Positions 32,377-41,312 are shown, numbered from the stretch's first letter. The stretch is 42,860 bases of DNA from Oscillatoriales cyanobacterium (GCA_004294385.1 REAP01000008.1:1-42860); one strand, 5' to 3'. Numbers and translations are program-made. Notes: generated by a model from the sequence alone, not told the origin.

Positions 32377-35196
32377 ATGACTCAAGACTTCTCTGGTCAA
32401 AATCTCCGAGGACGCAATTTCAAAGGTCAAGACTTAACGGGTGCAAACTTTTCCTATGCAGATATCCGAGGAGCAAATTTTACTGATTCTATCTTGATAG
32501 GTGCGAATTTTAGCCATGCTAAAGCAGGATTACCAAGCCAATGGAAATTTTCACTACTAGCATTTTCATTAATTGTCGCATTTTTAGCAGGATTTGCAGT
32601 AGCCGTTGGGGGCGCTTTTGTCGGCTCTTTTCTAGCCACTAAATATGAAAATTTTTTCACCTATCCGGGCATATTTTATTTAATAGCCTGCATCGCTTTT
32701 ATCAGCCTTCTTATCTTTAAGGAGGTTAAATCAGTTTTTACTTTATCTATGGGCATAGCTTTTACCTTTGTTTTGGTTTTAACATTTAGTTTTGGTTTGT
32801 CCGTAGAAGTAGCTGGGCCTGTAGGTTTTGCTTTAGTTTTAATTTTAATTTTGGCTTTTATCTTTGCTTTAGCATTAGCTTTAACTTTTGCAGAAGTTGT
32901 AGCTGAAAAGTTTACTTTTGCTGTGACTTTGACCTTGTTTGGCTCGGCGATCGGGCTTTTACTTGTAACTTTTGCTCCCAAATTTGCAGACGTGAGGGCT
33001 GGGGCTGCAATTGGGATGCTATTTGGTACTTATAGTGTTACTTTTATATCCACTTATATTAGCTGGAGAGCTAAAGCTGAAGACATGAGATTTTTATGGC
33101 TAAAAAATCTAGCCGTCGAATATGCAGCTATCAAAGGTACTTACTTTCAAGGAAGCGATTTAACCCATGCTAATTTTACTAAAGCAATTCTCAATAATAC
33201 TGATTTTAGCAACGCAAATTTGACGCGCGCTTGGTTTAATAAGGCACAAAAATTAGATCGGGCTAAAGCAGATAACACTATTTTAGCCAAGCCATTGATT
33301 CGAGACTTACTCGTCACTGGCAATGGCGCTGGAAAATCTTATATTGGCGCTAATCTCAAAGGAGCAAATTTGATAGGCGCTCACCTAAATAGCGCTAACC
33401 TCAAAGGAGCTAATATCAGTGAGGCTAATTTCCAAGCCGCTAATTTAGAAGCGGCAAATTTAACGCTCACTGAAGCAATTGGCACTGACTTCACCAGCGC
33501 TCAAATGACAGGTGCTTCCGTTGAAGCCTGGAATATAGAAAGTAATACTAATTTGGATAATGTCGATTGTCGATATATTTATCTTTTAGAATCTTCAAAG
33601 CCCGGAACAGATGACCGCGAACGTCGTCCCAGCAGTGGCGAATTCGCACCGGGAGAATTTACCAAATTATTCCAAGAAGTCCTAACTACTGTTGATTTAA
33701 TTTTCCGCAACGGCGTTGACTGGAAAGCCTTTATCCCCGCCTTCCAACAAGTGCAAGTTGAGAATGAAGACACCGAACTCACTATCCAAAGCATCGAAAA
33801 CAAAGGTGATGGAGTTGTGGTTGTTAGAGTCAGCGTTCCCCCAGATACCAACAAAGAAAAGATTCATAGGGAATTTACTCAAAACTACGAAGTTGCACTC
33901 AAAGCCATAGAGGAAAAATATCAGGCTAAACTAGAAAGTAAAGATGAGCAGATTACGGTTTATCGCCAGCAGCTAGAAGACTCTCGTCAGAGAGAGATTC
34001 AGCAAAGTTCCAATATGGAAAAAATTATTGATATCCTGGCGAAACCTGCCCTTAATATTCCCGTTAACGAGTCTGAAGTTCAAGCCATAGCCGAAGGGCC
34101 AACAGCGGTTAATTTAGTTATCCTCACACTGCTATCTGGTGATTTTGAAACGGGATTTCCCTTTGTTATCGCTCAAATTTGGACTGAGGATGAAAGATTG
34201 CCTACTCAACATTCCGGTCAGTTGCCACCAGCACCATATCTAGTAGAATTTTATCATCTTTGGCATTCACAATATAACCGTTTTATAGAACCTCTCCAAT
34301 CGAGTCGTATGGAGAGAAAGCAAGGTAATCTAACCAATTTTTCTCAAGTAGAAATTCATAAATTAGCTGAAGAGTTAGAGGAAAAACTAAATAAATGGCT
34401 CAATGCCGAGCAATTTATACCCATCGATCGCATCTTGCGCGAAAAATTCAACCGTTCTGATGAAGTGCGAATCATCATTCAATCTCAAAGCTCTGAAGTG
34501 CGGAAACTACCCTGGCATTTGTGGGATTTTCTCAAGCCTTACCGCAAAGCTGAAATTGCTTTAAGTTCACCTTTTTACGATCGACCTTTAAAAACTGCTG
34601 TTACCAGAGACAGAATCAGAATTTTATCAATTTTGGGCTGCGATAAAGAAATTAATCTGAATAAAGACCAACAGTTACTAGCACAGTTAGATGCAGAAAC
34701 ATCCTTTCTTGTCAAGCGTAACCGCCAAGAATTAGATGAACGATTGTGGGAGGAAAAAGGTTGGGATATTCTCTGTTTTTCCGGTCACAGTTCCAGCGAA
34801 ATCGATGGTAGCACTGGTTATATTTATATCAACGATACGGATAAGCTAAGCATTCCCGAACTAAAAAATGCTCTCAGCAAAGCCATTGAAAGGGGCTTGC
34901 AAATCGCCATTTTCAACTCTTGTGACGGTTTAGGATTAGCGAATCAACTAGCTCAATTGCACATTCCGCAAATTATTGTTTTTCGAGAACCAGTCCCCGA
35001 TCGCGTCGCACAAGAATTCTTGAAAAACTTCCTCACCGCCTTCGCTAGCGGTAAATCTTTCTATCTAGCAGTAAGAGAAGCGCGGGAGAGGTTGCAAAGT
35101 CTAGAAAATCACTTTCCTTGTGCTTCGTGGCTGCCGGTTATCTGTCAAAACCCCGCCGAAGTGCCCCCAACATGGCGATCGCTCCAACATCCCTAA
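32377..35196 (+). CDS. Pentapeptide - multi-TM - pentapeptide - CHAT protein
   Basis: 939 residues. Four or five pentapeptide repeats (A(N/D)LxG type) are at about residues 5-45, then six or seven TM helices (about 48-225). A second pentapeptide block (about 245-385) contains ANLKGANLIGAHLNSANL. A charged coiled-coil linker (about 485-545) leads to the shared CHAT N-terminal domain (near 705-725), and the CHAT catalytic pair His804 (CFSGHS) and Cys849 (FNSCDG) follows. A TTG four codons upstream is in frame, but the ATG is preferred. The membrane block inserted within a right-handed beta-helix is unusual. The caspase-like domain probably faces the cytosol (inference). Confidence 0.88.
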   Translation: MTQDFSGQNLRGRNFKGQDLTGANFSYADIRGANFTDSILIGANFSHAKAGLPSQWKFSLLAFSLIVAFLAGFAVAVGGAFVGSFLATKYENFFTYPGIFYLIACIAFISLLIFKEVKSVFTLSMGIAFTFVLVLTFSFGLSVEVAGPVGFALVLILILAFIFALALALTFAEVVAEKFTFAVTLTLFGSAIGLLLVTFAPKFADVRAGAAIGMLFGTYSVTFISTYISWRAKAEDMRFLWLKNLAVEYAAIKGTYFQGSDLTHANFTKAILNNTDFSNANLTRAWFNKAQKLDRAKADNTILAKPLIRDLLVTGNGAGKSYIGANLKGANLIGAHLNSANLKGANISEANFQAANLEAANLTLTEAIGTDFTSAQMTGASVEAWNIESNTNLDNVDCRYIYLLESSKPGTDDRERRPSSGEFAPGEFTKLFQEVLTTVDLIFRNGVDWKAFIPAFQQVQVENEDTELTIQSIENKGDGVVVVRVSVPPDTNKEKIHREFTQNYEVALKAIEEKYQAKLESKDEQITVYRQQLEDSRQREIQQSSNMEKIIDILAKPALNIPVNESEVQAIAEGPTAVNLVILTLLSGDFETGFPFVIAQIWTEDERLPTQHSGQLPPAPYLVEFYHLWHSQYNRFIEPLQSSRMERKQGNLTNFSQVEIHKLAEELEEKLNKWLNAEQFIPIDRILREKFNRSDEVRIIIQSQSSEVRKLPWHLWDFLKPYRKAEIALSSPFYDRPLKTAVTRDRIRILSILGCDKEINLNKDQQLLAQLDAETSFLVKRNRQELDERLWEEKGWDILCFSGHSSSEIDGSTGYIYINDTDKLSIPELKNALSKAIERGLQIAIFNSCDGLGLANQLAQLHIPQIIVFREPVPDRVAQEFLKNFLTAFASGKSFYLAVREARERLQSLENHFPCASWLPVICQNPAEVPPTWRSLQHP

Positions 35197-35489
35197 CACC
35201 CCCCAAAAACAACTTCCTAACCAAACTGCATAATTTTCCAAACTCCCCACGATACATATATAGCAAGCCATACAGCCCCCCCAAGGAAGTAATTCATGCC
35301 CCACCACCCTACTCCAGATAGCCCGGTTTCTGGAAAACCCCTACTCCAAATACCCCTCCCAATCCTCAACTTCCCATCCTTACTGAAGTCACCGCCAAAA
35401 ACTTCGGCCATTTCCTCATGGCATAATTTGCCCGATCGCGATCGATATAACTTCAGCCACTCAAAAATAATCTGGGAGTAGTCACTAGA

Positions 35490-36983
35490 ATGACACATAG
35501 AATGACAGAGATAATTATTGCTCGATTTTCGACTTCTTATGAAGTCAATCCCTACCCTCGCAAAGTACAGTATGCTCGGCTAAGACAAAATGTAAAAGAC
35601 TTGCTCGATGCCGATCCAAAGCTAAATAATGAAACAGTTTTGCTGAAATATTTCTGCAACCAAGCTGCTAAGAATAACTCGGATTCCTTAGCACTCAGCC
35701 ATCTACTTGCTTATGTGGATGTTGCTTGCTATTCGGCGGCGAAATCCACTTACGAAGCCTTCCAAACACCGGAGCTGACTTTTGCAGATTATTTGCAAAT
35801 TGCCAAACTTTATATGGTTGACAGAGCGGTAGAATTGTGCACTAAGTTCGATCGCACCCAAAGCAAAATCGAAACCTATCTCAGTCCTCCTTTGCGCGAC
35901 GCTATTATGAGCGAAGTGCGTAAAAACCAAGAAACACAAAGGCAAAGTGACTGGGGACTGCTACGGATAACCTCGAAAAAAGGTCTGAAAAGTGCTTTAC
36001 AAAAATTCGGAATTCGAGATCCTCAATTATCCCGTTGCTTCCTAACTTGGCAAGCTTTTTTAGAAGTTTATGCCCCAGTTAAAGCAGGCAAAAATCAGCG
36101 ATTACCAGAGCCAACGGCGGAACAATGGGAGGCGATCGCCCAATTTTGCACCGAACAACAATTACCGAATTCTGCAACGCAATTCACAGTGCCGAAAGTC
36201 ACAGCATTGTTGCAAACTTGTGTTGAGGCGCTGCGAGCATCTACTCACATTCAATTTGATTCCCTGGATGCAGAAAACCCGGAGTTAGAATTAGAAATTA
36301 ACTATCGATTCGAGGCGGAAGCATGGTATGGAGAGCAAGATGCTGCAAGAGGCGATCGCCTGCAACAGATGACAACTGAATTAGCAAGTGCGATCGTCTC
36401 CCTCTCTCGTGACTTTCCTGATGCCAGAAAAATGTTAATCTTGGAACATGGCTTTACTGGATTTAACCAAAGTTACATCGGTAAAGAATTTGGCATCAAG
36501 CAATATAAAATTTCGCGACAGTTAACTAGCTACAAAAAATATCTGTTAACAAGTTTGGTGAAGTGGAGTCAAACCCAAGCAAATGTTACCTTCAGTGTAA
36601 AAGATGTCGATCGCCTATCAATTCTCCTTGATGAATGGCTGACTTGGTATTGCCAAAACGCGATTCTGTACAAGTTCTTGCAAACCACGTTAAAACTGCA
36701 TCCAGCCCTGAAGTTGGAAATTACCCTGTTGTGCCGCTACTATGGATGTGAGAGAGTAGACGAAAGAGCGATCGCCCACAATCTTAACATAACACCAACT
36801 GAATTGCAAGGAAAATTAGTGCAAGTTAAAACAATTTTGCAAACGCAATTACACAATTGGTTGCACCAAAATCTTGCACTCAAACCCTGTTCTCTCAACG
36901 CGATCGATAAGTCATCAGCATTGTTAGTAGAACAATTTTTAGCCAACGCCCCCTACGCCCTTTTAACACTAGAACGGAGATAA
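35490..36983 (+). CDS. Sigma-70-like regulator, cassette 3 (497 aa)
   Basis: Long, all-helical protein starting MTHRMTEIIIARF; an ATG four codons later (35502) is an equally plausible start. Sigma-like features are moderate: PDARKMLILEHGFTGFNQSYIGKEFGIKQYKIS reads as a region 4-type HTH, and ERAIAHNLNITPTELQGKLVQV as a second. Similar proteins in cyanobacteria sit before DUF1822 genes, and this one does too (5 nt gap). Distant from the cassette 1 and 2 proteins in sequence; grouped by position. The 293-bp gap 35197-35489 before it shows no gene, only a half copy of the AGAAACC repeat. Confidence 0.6.
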   Translation: MTHRMTEIIIARFSTSYEVNPYPRKVQYARLRQNVKDLLDADPKLNNETVLLKYFCNQAAKNNSDSLALSHLLAYVDVACYSAAKSTYEAFQTPELTFADYLQIAKLYMVDRAVELCTKFDRTQSKIETYLSPPLRDAIMSEVRKNQETQRQSDWGLLRITSKKGLKSALQKFGIRDPQLSRCFLTWQAFLEVYAPVKAGKNQRLPEPTAEQWEAIAQFCTEQQLPNSATQFTVPKVTALLQTCVEALRASTHIQFDSLDAENPELELEINYRFEAEAWYGEQDAARGDRLQQMTTELASAIVSLSRDFPDARKMLILEHGFTGFNQSYIGKEFGIKQYKISRQLTSYKKYLLTSLVKWSQTQANVTFSVKDVDRLSILLDEWLTWYCQNAILYKFLQTTLKLHPALKLEITLLCRYYGCERVDERAIAHNLNITPTELQGKLVQVKTILQTQLHNWLHQNLALKPCSLNAIDKSSALLVEQFLANAPYALLTLERR

Positions 36984-36988
36984 TTACA

Positions 36989-38170
36989 ATGACATTAACC
37001 TTAGCACAATTAAGCCTAGCCTGTCCCCATCAACTCTGGCTAGAGTTTTCCGAAAGCGCACAGGAAATAGCTTTGCCTGTAACCCAAGATTACTCCTATG
37101 AAGCAGCACGTCATCGCGCTTTCTTAAATCGGCTAACCCTGGCAGTTTTGTCACCTGAATTTTCAGCCGCATCCGAAACCTCTGTCCAACTTGCATCCTC
37201 AGAAAACCTGTGGGAATTTGTGACTGGTTTTGCCTTGAATTTGGGCAAAAGTCGCCTAGTAATCATTCCCAGTGAAACCATCGATACCGATGAATTTTCC
37301 GTGCCTCAAGAATGGGTGGATATTCCTGCATTGGCGGCGGATTATTATCTGGCTGTGCAGGTGAATTTGGAGGATGGATGGTTGCGGGTGTGGGGTTTCA
37401 GCACCCATCGCAAACTGAAAACTGAGGGAAGGTATGATGCGGGCGATCGCACTTATTGCCTCGACTCAGAAGATATCTTTGAAAACCTGAATACTCTCTG
37501 GGTTTCTCAGCAACTTTGTCCTGCCGAGAAAGCCGAAATTCAACCGTTACCGACATTATCTCATAACCAAGTAGAAAGGTTCATAGGTGACTTGGGCAAA
37601 CCTTCACTTTATTCACCTAGATTGAAGATGCCCTTTGCCCGGTGGGGGGCGCTGTTAGCTGTTGAGGATTTGAGGGAACAGCTTTATAATAGGCGAATTG
37701 GGAAGGAATTTGCTCTGCAAAAAGTTGTGAATTTGAGTCAGAGTATTTATTCTAAACTGTGGTTGTTTTTGGATGAATTAGTGGAAGTTTATGGTGTTAA
37801 TTTGTTAGCAGCTAGAGGGGGAAGTCGAGGAGGAGAAAACGAAGGCGATCGCCCTGCTCAAGCACGGGGTCGAATCATAGATTTAGGAATTCAATTGGTA
37901 CGTCATCCGGTGGCATTAATTGTTTATTTTAACCCTGAATCAAACAATAAATGGAATATCCTGTTGCAGCTAAGGCCAGGTGGTGGTCAAACTTATTTAC
38001 CGCCGGAGGTGCAGATGATTGTGTTGGATGCTGGTGAGGTGTTTCTGGAAGCGCGATCTAGAAGTGCTGATAATTGGATACAATTGGAGTTTACTGGTCA
38101 GCCTGGGGAGCGTTTTAGTGTTAAAGTGGCTTTAGGCGATGCGAGTATCGTGGAAGATTTCGTGATTTAA
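36989..38170 (+). CDS. DUF1822 family protein, cassette 3
   Basis: 393 residues, the most divergent of the three DUF1822 copies in the first 300 residues (starts MTLTLAQLSLACPHQLWLEF). The C-terminus SRSADNWIQLEFTGQPGERFSVKVALGDASI closely matches cassette 2. Located directly after the sigma-like gene. No CHAT gene follows, unlike in cassettes 1 and 2; downstream lie toxin-antitoxin debris and a NACHT tail, so this cassette appears degraded. Confidence 0.85.
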   Translation: MTLTLAQLSLACPHQLWLEFSESAQEIALPVTQDYSYEAARHRAFLNRLTLAVLSPEFSAASETSVQLASSENLWEFVTGFALNLGKSRLVIIPSETIDTDEFSVPQEWVDIPALAADYYLAVQVNLEDGWLRVWGFSTHRKLKTEGRYDAGDRTYCLDSEDIFENLNTLWVSQQLCPAEKAEIQPLPTLSHNQVERFIGDLGKPSLYSPRLKMPFARWGALLAVEDLREQLYNRRIGKEFALQKVVNLSQSIYSKLWLFLDELVEVYGVNLLAARGGSRGGENEGDRPAQARGRIIDLGIQLVRHPVALIVYFNPESNNKWNILLQLRPGGGQTYLPPEVQMIVLDAGEVFLEARSRSADNWIQLEFTGQPGERFSVKVALGDASIVEDFVI

Positions 38171-38189
38171 AGGATGCGGAAGGTTTACT

Positions 38190-38414
38190 ATGAACTATCA
38201 GGAACGAATTACGATCGAACCGGGCAAGCGAAGTGGTAAACCTTGCATTCGCGGAATGCGAATCACTGTTTACGATGTGCTATCTTATCTGGCATCGGGA
38301 ATGAGTTACCAAGAGATTCTTGATGATTTTCCTTATTTGACTCAAGAGGACATTTTAGCTTGTTTGAGCTATGCAGCCGATCGCGAAAGACAAACATTAT
38401 TAGTTCAGCTATGA
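38190..38414 (+). CDS. DUF433 antitoxin-like protein
   Basis: 74 residues, helix-turn-helix protein of the DUF433 (VapB-type) antitoxin family: ITIEPGKRSGKPCIRGMRITVYDVLSYLASGMS is the family hallmark. Its stop overlaps an ATG (ATGA) that begins MKLLFD, the usual start of the PIN-like partner toxin, but that gene is broken (next entry). Confidence 0.9.
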   Translation: MNYQERITIEPGKRSGKPCIRGMRITVYDVLSYLASGMSYQEILDDFPYLTQEDILACLSYAADRERQTLLVQL

Positions 38415-38525
38415 AACTATTGTTTGACTTCAGAAATTGAAGCGATACTGAGAAGGTATATTACTGATATTCAAACCTTGTTTGATGATTCATCGGTGGG
38501 AATATTAACCCCCTTTATTTCTTAG
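38411..38525 (+). pseudogene. Internally deleted PIN-like (DUF5615) toxin remnant
   Basis: Frame 1 gives MKLLFDFRN and a stop; another frame gives LTSEIEAILRRYITDIQTLF and DDSSVGILTPFIS ending at 38525. These match the start and the end of DUF5615 toxins as I know them, so the middle, including most of the catalytic acids, has been deleted with loss of frame. Confidence 0.75.
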
Positions 38526-38572
38526 TCTGCGGAGGCAGACTTCGTTTTTGTAGTAGCGGTTTCAACCGCCGA
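38523..38572. repeat. Two-hairpin dispersed repeat, copy 1
   Basis: AGTCTGC-GGAG-GCAGACT followed by TAGCGGTTTCAACCGCCGA. Copy 2 is at 41862-41910 with compensatory changes in the first stem (GTCCGC/GCGGAC). Common intergenic element in this kind of genome. Confidence 0.8.
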
Positions 38573-38623
38573 ATAATAAATTATAAAGGGGGTAAAAAAC
38601 TAGATTCAATACCAGCAGCGATT

Positions 38624-38920
38624 ATGAGCAAACAACTTCTGGCGATGATCGTAGAATCATCAGTTTTACAAAATAAAATTGGTACGGCAAATATTGTGCT
38701 ATCGGCTATTATTGTTGGCGCACTTTTTGGATTCACTCAAGCAGGGATGGCGGGCATTCAACACTTCACCTTGCGTTTAATTCTTTGGTGCAATGGATAC
38801 ATACCTTGGAACTATGCGCGTTTCTTAGATTATGCTACCGAACGAAAGTTTTTGCAACGAGTTGGCGGACGCTATCAGTTTATCCATAAGTTATTGCAAG
38901 TTCGTTTGGCTGAGAAATAA
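38624..38920 (+). pseudogene. Orphan tail of a CHAT-NACHT protein
   Basis: 98 residues. The second half (CNGYIPWNYARFLDYATERKFLQ, FIHKLLQVRLAEK) aligns with the last 55 residues of the NACHT protein ending at 26947. The first part has one TM helix (IVLSAIIVGALFGFTQAGMAG). The CHAT and NTPase parts are absent, so it is a remnant of a lost cassette 3 effector, or a free-standing small membrane protein. Confidence 0.65.
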
Positions 38921-38988
38921 ATTGAGAAAATATGAAGAGGCTTTGTTCAAAAGATTTCATAGACTAAAAGCACTACTGTAATAGCCAG

Positions 38989-39708
38989 TTAATAGCCCAA
39001 GTTTTCAGCTAATTCAACCAAGATAGGTAAACATTTTCTATTCCAGTGTGTTAGTAAAGTTTGATAAGGAATATTTAGTTCTCTAGCAATACTTTTGATT
39101 TCACTAGGAAAATTGTCGAGCAGAATTTTTTGCGAAAGTACCTGGCAATTACAATCAGCTCTACCGCGAGGATGAGAATTTTGTAATTTTTCTTCAGGAT
39201 CTTGCTCAATGTAACGTTTTAATTTTACGGCTAGGGAACGTTGTTCTTGTTGGATTAATCTATCCATTGTGGTAATATCTTGGTCCAGAGCTACGCAATT
39301 ATCTAATGAAAAAACTTCCCCTTTTACAATATCGCTCGTACTAAAAATTTGGGGTTGCTTATCTCGCTGACGCTTCACGTCATAGCAATCTCGCCTAAGA
39401 ATCATTATTACCCAGTGAATAAACATTTTTCGGACCTTCCCAGCGTCGGATGGATTTTCGCAATTTACAGATGCCATGTTCAGTCTGTACATTTGTGGAA
39501 ATTTGTTAATGTTCCGCTTAACATCCCTCATTGTGATCGGGAGAGCTTCATCGTAATAGGGTAGCCAACTAGCGCAATATCTCTTCACTTCTGGAAGTTG
39601 ATCTATAGCCAATGCTAATACTTCCGCAGCGTTATGAATATCTCGATCTTTTTCTGAATCCTGTAAAGCTTGCTTTATTAGTTGGCACAATGAACTATCA
39701 TTTATCAT
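38989..39708 (-). CDS. Sigma-70-like regulator, cassette 4
   Basis: 239 residues, a clear paralogue of the 21987-22685 protein (see shared segments there). It differs by a short insertion (KDRDIHNAAE) near the N-terminus and by a different acidic middle. Transcribed away from the CHAT gene at 40162; the two share a 453-bp intergenic region with repeated 13-mers. No DUF1822 gene accompanies it. Confidence 0.65.
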   Translation of the reverse strand: MINDSSLCQLIKQALQDSEKDRDIHNAAEVLALAIDQLPEVKRYCASWLPYYDEALPITMRDVKRNINKFPQMYRLNMASVNCENPSDAGKVRKMFIHWVIMILRRDCYDVKRQRDKQPQIFSTSDIVKGEVFSLDNCVALDQDITTMDRLIQQEQRSLAVKLKRYIEQDPEEKLQNSHPRGRADCNCQVLSQKILLDNFPSEIKSIARELNIPYQTLLTHWNRKCLPILVELAENLGY

Positions 39709-39810
39709 AAAAACTCAACTCTGTCAACTATTTTGTGAATTTACGTAAAGAGTGCATGGTTTGGTACTCTGCGATACCCAGAATAAAGTTTCGTTTTACC
39801 CTTCACTTTT

Positions 39811-39826
39811 ACCGATATATAAATAG
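39811..39826 (+). promoter_or_regulatory. ACCGATATA motif, copy 3
   Basis: ACCGATATATAAATAG followed by GGGGGG. No start codon lies at the usual 50-70 nt downstream, so the gene it once served may have been lost. Confidence 0.4.
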
Positions 39827-40014
39827 GGGGGAAAGAACATAGCTCTGACCCCACAGTCCAAAGCCCCCAACATCGGTATCCTTCGATCTGCTTTAGAAGA
39901 ACCAAGTTGGCTAACGAGTGTCGGTGTCCTTCGATCTGCTTGACGGCAACGGCACTTAGTATCACAACAAGTGGCTAGGGCTGGTATCTAACATAATATT
40001 TGACCGCATTAAAG

Positions 40015-40056
40015 CGGCTTGGTTTCATTGTAAATCTTTACAATGAAACCAAGCCG
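40015..40056. repeat. Perfect 20-bp inverted repeat, 2-nt centre
   Basis: CGGCTTGGTTTCATTGTAAA and its exact complement are separated by TC. An arm this long with no loop forms a near-perfect palindrome, more like a transposon-derived or protein-binding site than a normal terminator. Confidence 0.85.
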
Positions 40057-40161
40057 GAATTTCTATATGTAAATTTTTAATAAGACTAAGAATACATAAA
40101 TACCTGATGTGCTACGTTCTGACATAAGCAGATCGAAGTACACCTGAATTTAGATACCGAC

Positions 40162-41265
40162 ATGGGAAAAATTGAAGAAACCGTCCCTTCAGCAGAGGGG
40201 CGATCGAGTAAATTGGCAGTTTTGACTCTGGGAGAGCGCAACTGCCGAGGTATTCCAGTAACAGTAAGGATTGGGGAAGAGGGTAGACTTCCTTCAACCG
40301 AAATCTCAGGCAAATTACCCACCCGTCGGAAAATTATCGAACGTCTCGATATCTCTCAATCCCTCTATTGCGGTACAAATGTAGGGCGACTGGAAGCAGT
40401 AGCGAGTCAAGTGACAAATGTTTCGATAACTGACATATCCGAAAAAAGGCATATTTTGATGAATGACTGGCTAAAGTCAGAGCCATTCCGTCCCATCCGC
40501 GAGATGTTATTGGCAAAGTTAGCGCCAGAAGACGAGGTGCGACTCATCATTCAAACGCGAGATATTCAGTTATGGCGATTACCCTGGTATGCCTGGGACT
40601 TTTTTGAACGTTACCCCAAAGCACAACTTGCCTTGAGCGCCTCAATGTACGATCGCATTATACCCATCAAAACATCAAGAGAGCGTGTCAAAATTTTGGC
40701 AATTTTAGGGAGCGATGCAGGAATTAATCTTGAAAAAGACAGAAAAATCCTTGAGAAATTGCCCAATGCCGAAATTTGTTTTGTGGTAAAGCCTAAGCGA
40801 GAAGAGCTAATGGAGCAGTTATGGGAACAGCAGCCCTATGACATCCTCTATTTTGCTGGACATAGCTGCACTGAGGGTGAAAAAGGACGGCTTTATATCA
40901 ACGAAACCGAAAGCGTTACCATCGGTGACTTAAAGCATCCCCTGCGAAAGGCTATCTCACAAAGTTTGCAATTAGCTATTTTCAACTCTTGCGATGGTTT
41001 AGGTTTAGCCCAAGAGTTAGCCTCTTTACATATTCCCCAAGTCATTTTGATGCGAGAACCAGTACCAGATCGTGTAGCTCAAGAATTTTTGAAGTATTTT
41101 CTTCAAGCTTTTGCTACTGGCAAACCCCTATATTTGTCAGTCAGGGAAGCACGAGAAAGGTTGACTGGTTTTGAGTATCAATTTTTCCGCGCTAGCTGGT
41201 TGCCAATTATCTACCAAAATCTGGCACAATCGCCACCGAATTGGCATCAGCTATGCAGTAGCTAA
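40162..41265 (+). CDS. CHAT protein, cassette 4
   Basis: 367 residues, the minimal form: the shared N-terminal domain (LIIQTRDIQLWRLPWYAWDF) and CHAT with His234 (YFAGHS) and Cys277 (FNSCDG), without NACHT, zinc ribbon or pentapeptides. The C-terminus (ASWLPIIYQNLAQSP) is the family's last strand, where the others have VICQNPAE. The catalytic pair is intact. Divergent from the sigma-like gene at 38989, so it is presumably under common control. Confidence 0.88.
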   Translation: MGKIEETVPSAEGRSSKLAVLTLGERNCRGIPVTVRIGEEGRLPSTEISGKLPTRRKIIERLDISQSLYCGTNVGRLEAVASQVTNVSITDISEKRHILMNDWLKSEPFRPIREMLLAKLAPEDEVRLIIQTRDIQLWRLPWYAWDFFERYPKAQLALSASMYDRIIPIKTSRERVKILAILGSDAGINLEKDRKILEKLPNAEICFVVKPKREELMEQLWEQQPYDILYFAGHSCTEGEKGRLYINETESVTIGDLKHPLRKAISQSLQLAIFNSCDGLGLAQELASLHIPQVILMREPVPDRVAQEFLKYFLQAFATGKPLYLSVREARERLTGFEYQFFRASWLPIIYQNLAQSPPNWHQLCSS

Positions 41266-41275
41266 AAACTAGGTA

Positions 41276-41312
41276 CGATCGCTTTCTACGCCAATAGGTT
41301 AGAAAGCGATCG
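41276..41312 (+). terminator. 13-bp stem hairpin after CHAT gene
   Basis: CGATCGCTTTCTA pairs perfectly with TAGAAAGCGATCG across an 11-nt loop, 11 nt after the stop codon. It carries two CGATCG cores. The T-run is missing, so it may act as a bidirectional or structural stop. The remaining gap to 41500 shows nothing else. Confidence 0.5.

Larger units (their letters stand above)
39709..40161. promoter_or_regulatory. Divergent intergenic region with repeats and strong hairpin
   Basis: No gene supported. CTTCGATCTGCTT occurs directly at 39881-39893 and 39929-39941 and inverted at 40126-40138. An ACCGATATA motif is at 39811-39826 (copy 3). At 40015-40056 a 20-bp perfect inverted repeat has only a 2-nt centre. 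These are candidates for operator sites and a terminator or cruciform. Confidence 0.6.

Noticed and set aside
32676..32981. Minus-strand Lys/Thr-rich frame opposite the TM block
   Set aside because: Low-complexity mirror of the Leu/Phe/Ala-rich TM helices of the pentapeptide-CHAT gene.
35217..35498. Minus-strand 93-codon frame in the 35.2-35.5 kb gap
   Set aside because: No homology I recognise, no ribosome site, and it overlaps the start of the sigma-like gene.
41276..41312. Duplicated CGATCG as origin or partition site
   Set aside because: CGATCG is extremely frequent in this genome type; two copies in a hairpin are not evidence of an origin.
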